A DNA stretch of 64,000 bases from positions 122,001 to 186,000 of the forward strand of contig CM060732.1 of NCBI GenBank assembly GCA_030704615.1, in the 5' to 3' direction. The stretch comes from Takakia lepidozioides. Lineage: Eukaryota; Streptophyta; Takakiopsida; Takakiales; Takakiaceae. The position numbers and the translations under genes were made by a program. Below the pieces are notes generated by a model, which worked only from the letters and a program-made list of their open reading frames with translations, was not told the DNA's origin and did not search any database. Of the stretch, positions 57,862 through 64,000 are shown piece after piece; the stretch's first letter is position 1, and each line of letters starts with the position of its first letter.

Positions 57862-59641
57862 CACTACTGCAAATGGGGGGGTTTTAGAGACGCCAGTCTG
57901 TGCCCCGATGATGTGCGTAGCACTGAGCCTGTGACGCCACCCCTGCGGCCCCGTCGGCGATGCCTAAGCGTTGGAATCCGTTGGGCCCGGCTGATTTGCG
58001 ATGCCCGGGCGTCACAAACCCGGTGGACCCAGTGCCTGGGCCAGGTTGCGACGCCCGTACATCGCACTACGGTGTGACGAGGAAGAAGGGCCCCCAATGG
58101 ATGACGGCGCAACGTCGGTGGGGCCGTCTGCAACGCCCCGCCGTCGCAAGGTGGCATGAAGGGGAAGAGGGGGCCCCAACGTCGCCGGGAGATGCGACGG
58201 CGGGGTGTCGCAGCAGGGGGGGTTGCGACGCCCACATCCTGTTGCGACGGAAGGGGGTCACAAGGGGGGGGGGGGGGGGGGCGGGGCGCTTTATTGTTTG
58301 AGACAAAAGACAGAGACAGGGGGTGGGGACGGGGGATGGGACAGGGTATGGGACAAGGGGTGGGGGCTCTAGGAAAGGAAAATGGAAGGGCCATGGAATT
58401 AGAGGGTTGAAGGATTATTGGGATTAAATGGCCTGCCGCGACATTATGCCGGAAGCGGCCAGGCCGAAAGGTGATCAGCCGGGTCGGGCCAAAGTACCGG
58501 GGATGGGATGGAAAATAACAGGAATGAAAGGAGAGGAAATGAGGGGGGGGGAGCTAAGGTAGGGGGAGGGAGATGGAGATGGAGAGTCGGGAGAGGGCCG
58601 AGGTCATAAAAAGACAAGGGTCGACTAGAGCAGTTATGTCAGAGGGCATAGATGTAGATCACCGGGGGAGGCCGAGTAAGGTTGGAGACGACACTTGAGA
58701 GAGCAATAAAAGTTCAAAATGATTTTATGTGAATTGATATATTACAATTTACAAAAGTGAATGATGTACATTGTGAAGTACAAAGTGAGGCCGGTCCAAA
58801 TAAAAGATCATTCATCCGGAGCTTCTTCATCCTCATCAAGCTGCAAGTCTTCTTGGTAATCATTATCAATGGTCGGGTCAGCAAAAGGCACATCTGAATC
58901 ATCTTCCATCTCGTTTTCAATGGTCATGTCTTCATTTCCTTCTCCAACATCCATATCTGATGGAGCTTCATCATATAGGGTCCGGGATGCATTGTCCGGG
59001 GCGTCATCATCTTCTTGTACCCCCTCTACCCAACCTCCAACATCAGCATCATTATGATCAGTCTCTTCCTCCTCAACAATTGCCTCGCCCCATGTAGATC
59101 CATGACCATGATAGATACGTCTTCCTCTTAGCTGAGCATGCACAACCACTTTTTAATTTCTTGATCATGTTTTGTCTTGGGAGAAGAATACTTGCTCCAG
59201 GTCTGAAGGCCATGCAAAAGGCTCATCAGACATACAATGAGTAAGCATGAACCTATCTGCATTGACACTCATGAAACCACACTCATCTTGCACTAGTGTT
59301 GCGGAGGGCCCCACAAGATGTGGTTGGAACCACCTTTCCTTGAAGAGAAGAGGCTGGTACCTTGTATACTGAAGTTGGAGTATGCTCTCAAGTTCTCCAA
59401 TGTACTCGAGTTTGCTCCGCGTAGGTAGTGTATCTCTTGTGTTTGACACATACTCGTCTTGCCAATATGTGGCATACAAGCCATAATCAAACGTTGTTTT
59501 GCGCTTCATGTCAAGAGCACGAATGCGGAAATGACAACTGTGAACCCAAACCGCCGTGTATGAGGTCGCAAATTGAGAGGGGCCATTTGCAATGTCTTGC
59601 ACCAAATCTGAAACCACCTCACCTTGAGCAATCAACAGCAC
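57862..59641 (-). mobile_element. CACTA element with DUF4216-like protein relic
   Basis: A CACTA terminus, CACTACTGCAAATGGGGGGG, starts at 57,862 inside the LINE. GC-rich subterminal DNA follows (57,890-58,300) with repeated GCGACGCC/GCGACGGCG and a 17-base G run. On the minus strand, frame 59,641-59,165 encodes DYGLYATYWQDEYVSNT-type residues, LEYIGELESILQLQY, LLFKERWFQPHLVG and DECGFMSVN. This pattern is DUF4216, found downstream of the transposase in plant CACTA elements. The same frame continues, after TGA and TAA stops, into KVVVHAQLRGRRIYHGHG and an acidic tail to 58,808. The two in-frame stops make it a pseudogene. The opposite terminus was not found. Confidence 0.78.
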
Positions 59642-60139
59642 ATCCCTTGCTCATACCTATCGTCACCTTTATGACCACTTCACCCCTTTCCTCCCCACAT
59701 TGGCCACCAATAACCAACTCCCCAAAGAGACTGTCAGGCACTCATTTTCCACTTTTGGACTTCCCATCCATCCTCTCCCAGCACTTTCCCAGGCTGTTCT
59801 AAAATTGCACATCTACCCAACACAACACCTTCTCTTTTCCCTCATTGTCATCATCTCCCCACTATCCAATGAATGTGACACCTACTTAGTCACACAGTTA
59901 GACTTTCAATCTTCCCCTGATGCCACTGCCCTGCCACAATCAGATGATCCACGGTCGCCCTCTTCCCCCACCGGGTCCATCCCGCCCTAGTTATCATTCT
60001 TGACGTGACGTGGCGCTGACAAATCAGACGTCACGACGGATGTGCGTCACGTCACGTCGAAACCGGATGTAAACCAATGTATTTTTTTACATTTAATTTT
60101 TACGACTTACTTCTACTTTCTAATCACATGGCAGTCACG
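59642..60139. other. No gene seen
   Basis: Pyrimidine-rich DNA without motifs. At 60,000-60,060 short GACGTGACG/CGTCACGTC inverted repeats occur, which may be the inner border of the hairpin array that follows. Confidence 0.4.
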
Positions 60140-61310
60140 GCGTAAAACACACGTGGACAGCGTTTAATTTTTTTTTTAAATATTTTGATAATACGCGACC
60201 CCCAATATTGACGGTCGCCACAATTTTTTTTTTTAAATTTTAAGAAAAAGATTTGTATGTCCACTAAGCGGCCGCCGTTTGTTTTTCTTTTAAAAAAAAA
60301 ATGAAGCGACCGCCAAATGGGCAGTCGCATCTATTTTTTATTTTTACTCATTTTTTTCTTATTTTAAAAATTTAAGCAACCGCCAATATTGCGGTCACTC
60401 CATATTAAGAAAACCATTCCAAAAATTAAATTTATAAAAAACTATTCATCTATATTTATTTATAATAATTAAACAAAACTCCAATCGACCGCAAAATTGG
60501 CGGTTGCAGCTTTTATTTATTTATTAATCGTATTTTTTAAGGGAGAGAGAGAACCAAAAATTAAATTAAATTAAATTAAAAAAGAAATTAAGCGACTGCC
60601 AAACTGGTGGTCGCTGATTTTTTTAATTTAAAAACTGGCAATCGCTTGAAATTTAAAGGAAACATAAAATAAAGTGACCACCAAATTGGCGGTCACTGCT
60701 TTTTCTTTTAAAAACAATTAAGCCACCGGAAAATTGGCTGTCGATTTTGAAATGAAGCGACCGCCTAATTGGCGGTCGCTGTTTTCTTATTTTAAAAAAT
60801 GAAGGCAGTAGCCCTTGTGGTGAAGAGACACCATAAGTTACGCTCCCTTCGGGAGACGTCATACTTTAAAAAAATGAAGCGACCCCAAATTGGTGGTGGC
60901 TTCTTTGTTTTATTTAAAAAAATTAAGCGACCGCCAATATAGCGGTCGCTTCATATTTTTTTAAGAAAATAATGCGGCCACCAAATTGGCAGTCGTTGTT
61001 TTTTTCAAAAGAAAAATTAAGTGACCGCAAAATTGACGGTTGTTTTTTTTTAAATTAAAAATATGAAGCGACCGCCATATTGGCGGTCGCATCATATTTT
61101 TAGAAAAAAGAAAATAAAGATACCGTTATATTGGTGGTCGCGTCATATTTTTAGAAAAAAGAAAATAAAGCGACCGCCAAGTGTGGTGGTCGCTGTTTAT
61201 TCTTAGTTTTTAAAAATGAAGCGACTGCCAACAGTGGCGGTCGCTGTGTTTTTTAATTTTCAAGAATTAAGCGACCGCCACTAATGGCGGTCGCTACTTA
61301 TTCTTATTCT
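60140..61310. repeat. Array of ~17 GCGACCGCC hairpins
   Basis: Units of the type GCGACCGCCA-AWT-TGGCGGTCGC recur at about 60,193, 60,303, 60,374, 60,485, 60,590, 60,674, 60,720, 60,754, 60,876, 60,928, 60,973, 61,020, 61,066, 61,120, 61,165, 61,218 and 61,269. They are separated by AT-rich spacers of about 25-85 bp. The spacers are A/T homopolymeric while the hairpin arms are conserved with compensating-looking variants (GTGACCACC with GGCGGTCAC). This resembles a CACTA subterminal repeat region where transposase binds, but the motif is not the same as that near 57.9-58.3 kb. Confidence 0.85.
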
Positions 61311-61339
61311 TGCCTATGAGTAAATCAGGGGCAGGGGCA

Positions 61340-61505
61340 GGGGAGTGGGTTTGAACCCCGCACCTGTCGAGAGGGACATTGCCACGCCGCGCAAACAATA
61401 GGTTGACACGGAAGGGGGGGGGGGTGGTGACAACGGGTTTGAACCCCCGACCTCTCGACACACGGGAAAACAGCGACGTCTCTCTAAACAATGGATTCAA
61501 AGCCT
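61340..61505 (-). repeat. Two tandem tRNA-like B-box segments
   Basis: On the minus strand both contain GGGGTTCAAACCC preceded by a TCTCGACAGG or TCGAGAGGTC stretch (61,345-61,395 and 61,430-61,500). The arrangement suggests a duplicated tRNA-derived sequence or a primer-site-like repeat. No cloverleaf forms. Confidence 0.4.
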
Positions 61506-61940
61506 GAGCGTTCTGCACCCAGCTCTGTTGGAGCACTCAGAGCATCCCCACCGAGACCCGCTATTAGCCACGAAAACGGCAAAATATGGTGTCAATGAGA
61601 AAAACCACAAAAATGGAGTCCCACGGGGGCACGCTAAAACCCTCGCTTAGGTTGAGGGCACGACAAATTTCATGAGGGCCCTGAATCTTGACATGTTCTT
61701 CCAGGCCTGCTATCTCCTACACAACACAAAGTCAAACACACGTCGAGTCAAGCGAGCATGAGCGGGCATCCCACACGTGAGAGCTTGGCGAGCGGGAGGT
61801 TGAGCGGACGCGCTAGCGTGCCACCAGTGGGGAGCATTCCGCCTGCAGCCCCGCCATCTTCTCGCGGGCTCTGCACATGCCTTGATAAATGACAATTGAT
61901 GTACCCATAAAGTGTGCCACCGATGGAGAAGCTTTCATGG
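61506..61940. other. No gene seen
   Basis: It begins AGAGCATCCCCACCGAGACC near 61,540, similar to the ends of some plant DNA transposons, but no matching end was found. Nothing codes. Confidence 0.3.
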
Positions 61941-63460
61941 GCCTATCGCGATTTGTTTCCACGGTGAACAAACCGTTCCCCATCCAAATGATTTTATGTT
62001 GTTTTCAAACTTTGGTACCATCATCCACGTTCTACATACCATGCGACAGGTCCTGGACAAGTACGAGGTCAATGGGGTTCAAGTGGCAAACGAATAATTC
62101 CTCATCCAAATGATTTTGGTTTGTTTTCAAACTTCGCTAGTATATTCTACATACTATGTGACAAGTCTTGGACAAGTATGGCATGCATCAAAATTTATTC
62201 AAAGGGCGAACAAATGGTTGTGTATCCAAATGCATTTTACTTGTTTTCAAACTTTGGACAAATAATTATGGTGTGAATCAAAATTGATTGAAAATGTGAA
62301 CAAATGATTTTCCATCCAAATGATTTTTTGTTTGTTTCCAAACTTTGCCAGCATGTTGAATATATCATGTGCTGGATCCTAGACAAGTATAGCAAAAATT
62401 GAAATTGATTAAAAGGGCAACCCATTGGTTCCCCATCAAAATGATTTTTGTTTCTTTTCAAAGTTTGCCAGCATATTCTACATACCCTCAAACAAGTCCC
62501 GGACAAATATGGGAGCAATCGAAATTCATTAAAGGGGCGAACAAATGGTTCTCCATCCAAATGATTTTTGTTTCTTTTCAATGTTTGCCAGCACAGTCTA
62601 CATACCCTCAAACAGATCCAGGACAAGTATGGGATCAATCGAAATTCATTAAAAGGGCGAATGAATGGTTCTCCATCCAAATGAGTTTTGTTTCTTTTCA
62701 ATGTTTGTCAGCACGTTCTACATACCCTCAAACAGGTCCAGGACAAGTATGGGATCAATCGAACTTCATTAAAATGGCGAATGTATGAATCTCATCCAAA
62801 TGATTTTTATTTTTATTTTTTACAAACTTTGCCAGCATGTTCCACATACCCTTAAACACGTCCTGGACAAGTACGGGATCAATCGAAGTTCATTAAAAAG
62901 GCAAACGTATGGTTCCCCATCCAAATAATTTTTGTTTCTTTTCAAACTTTGTCAGCACATTCCACATACCATATGACAGGCCCTTGACTAACATGAGTTC
63001 AATCGAAAATCGATTCAAATGGCCAACAAATGGTGGCCCAGCCCAATGATTTGTGTTTCCTTTCAAACTTTGTCAGTATATTCTACACACCATCCGACAG
63101 GTCGTGGACTAATATGAGATGAATCGAAATTGATTGAAAGGGCCAACGAATGGTTGCCCAACCAAATGATTTTTGTTTGTTTTCAAACTTTGCCAGTATG
63201 TTCAAAAGGCAAGGCACACATGGAGGGAGCTTTAGCGGGTGGTGTTGAGGTGTATCAAATCGATGCCCATCCAAATGATTTTTGTATGCTTTGAAACTTT
63301 TCCAGTATGCTTTACATACCATCTGAAAAGTCGTGGACAAATATGAGATCAAACGAAATCTATTCAATGGGTGATCGAATGGTTGACCATACAAATGATT
63401 TTTAATTCCTTTGAAATTTTGCCAGTATGTTCAACATACCATGTCATAACAATTGAAATA
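61941..63460. repeat. ~120-bp tandem array, about 13 units
   Basis: Landmark CCATCCAAATGATTTTTGTT occurs at 61,981, 62,103, 62,223 (changed), 62,313, 62,434, 62,554, 62,674, 62,793, 62,918, about 63,037, 63,157, 63,270 and 63,389. Most intervals are 119-125 bp; two are about 90 and 113. Units continue with TTTTCAAACTTTGCCAGCAT, TTCTACATACC, GACAAGTATGGGATCAATCG and AAATTCATTAAAAGG. Central units (62,430-62,790) are most alike, outer ones more diverged, as expected of an unequal-crossover array. Because 120 is divisible by three, 40-residue repeating frames stay open on both strands (plus 62,399-62,788; minus 62,701-62,237); I do not count these as genes. Confidence 0.93.
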
Positions 63461-64000
63461 AATTCCGGCAATGGATCAGGCAGATTTACATTGAATTGGA
63501 AGACGAATCGGAGCAGTCGTTGGTGACTATATCAGTTATTGTTGAAATCGGCCAACAGATCTGCCAAGGTCGTTGGAGATGTTCATTTCATGTGGCTTTT
63601 TTGCAAATTGGCTTGCGAACGGAATAGTCGGCAACGACTATTGTTTAAATCGGCAAGCGCTTTCCATTAATGCACTATAGACGCTACCGACGTCCTTACG
63701 AACGCACAAATTCTTGCCTACCAATAACATGTTTTGCTCGAACTAAGATAATACTATGCCATTCACTTCTGTTTCCACGTGCTTGTATTTCTGTTTGTTG
63801 GAGGGTTCCTGTTTTTCTGCTCTCCCAAACTTTGCTTTCCTCATTCGACCCTCGGCAAGGAAATGCGGCGCCGCATTTCCAAGTAACGTCGTAGGTACTG
63901 GTAGTTGTGAAGTCGGTACCGACTACGGAAGAAAACCTGTCCCACTAACTATTTCACAATGTTCATGCCTTTCAAACAGGCGTGGTCGTGCCTTCGTCAT
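63461..64000. other. No gene seen
   Basis: Non-repetitive DNA to the window edge. GGCAACGACTATTG/GTCGGTACCGACTACGG segments near 63,630 and 63,912 are short. The frame at 63,670-63,894 has no motifs. Confidence 0.35.

Noticed and set aside
57960-58394. GC-rich frames on both strands
   Set aside because: Low-complexity GCGACG/GGGG composition of the CACTA end produces them; they contain homopolymer runs and no motifs.
57862-61310. One complete CACTA element from 57,862 to the hairpin array
   Set aside because: The subterminal motifs of the two sides differ and no complementary CACTA end or ACT duplication was found downstream, so only the left terminus and protein relic are claimed.
62237-62788. 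Genuine repeat proteins on either strand of the 120-bp array
   Set aside because: Both strands are open because the period is a multiple of three; there is no start context, splice structure or known domain. Kept only as a finding.
60140-63460. CRISPR-like array
   Set aside because: The hairpin and 120-bp repeats have no unique equal-length spacers or cas genes, and the DNA is a plant genome.

Overview
The window is nuclear DNA of a land plant. The evidence is three spliced, plant-type loci: a plastid-division FtsZ, an intron-rich receptor kinase, and remnants of plant PPR and NAD-glycerol-3-phosphate dehydrogenase genes. They sit in a sea of decayed plant transposons (Ty3/gypsy including a chromovirus, two LINE lineages, CACTA, MULE). 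The style of the PPR repeats and the LINE with an endonuclease-like C-terminus make me lean towards a seed-free plant (moss, lycophyte or fern), but this is inference and the species cannot be fixed from the sequence. There are no bacterial operons, CRISPR arrays or viral genomes.

Layout. 1-15.3 kb: a very large, diverged inverted repeat (arms about 0.52-4.17 kb and 11.72-15.33 kb). Its 7.5 kb centre holds a broken glycerol-3-phosphate dehydrogenase gene and a family of ~95-bp degenerate repeats; a LINE 3' end has inserted into the left arm with a 10-bp target duplication. 15.3-19.1 kb: AT-rich DNA with a repeat present in full and in shortened form. 19.1-34.5 kb: a transposon nest with a gypsy integrase relic, an L1-like LINE on the minus strand, a ~0.7 kb unclassified repeat in two opposite copies (24.4 and 33.8 kb), a chromovirus that lost its RT, and a MULE transposase relic with a SWIM finger. 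35.1-36.5 kb: a frameshifted PPR gene.

37-50.5 kb is the gene-bearing part. An eight-exon SPARK-like receptor kinase (39,540-45,040, 546 aa) keeps a consistent frame across all predicted splice sites, with a small LTR/SINE-like repeat and a 59-bp tandem repeat in one intron. A three-exon FtsZ (47,028-49,720, minus, 518 aa) has a decayed U6 snRNA copy lying antisense in an intron. A possible first exon of another gene lies at 50.4 kb.

50.9-64 kb is again transposon-derived: a second integrase relic, a non-autonomous CACTA element with near-perfect 30-bp ends and a 3-bp target duplication, a gypsy RT relic into which a second copy of the same LINE inserted and was then cut by a CACTA terminus, a DUF4216-type CACTA protein relic, an array of about 17 GCGACCGCC hairpins, and a 120-bp tandem array of about 13 units. 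No cooperating gene system is visible; only the kinase and FtsZ look functional, and they are unrelated neighbours. The most unusual structures are repeat-based.
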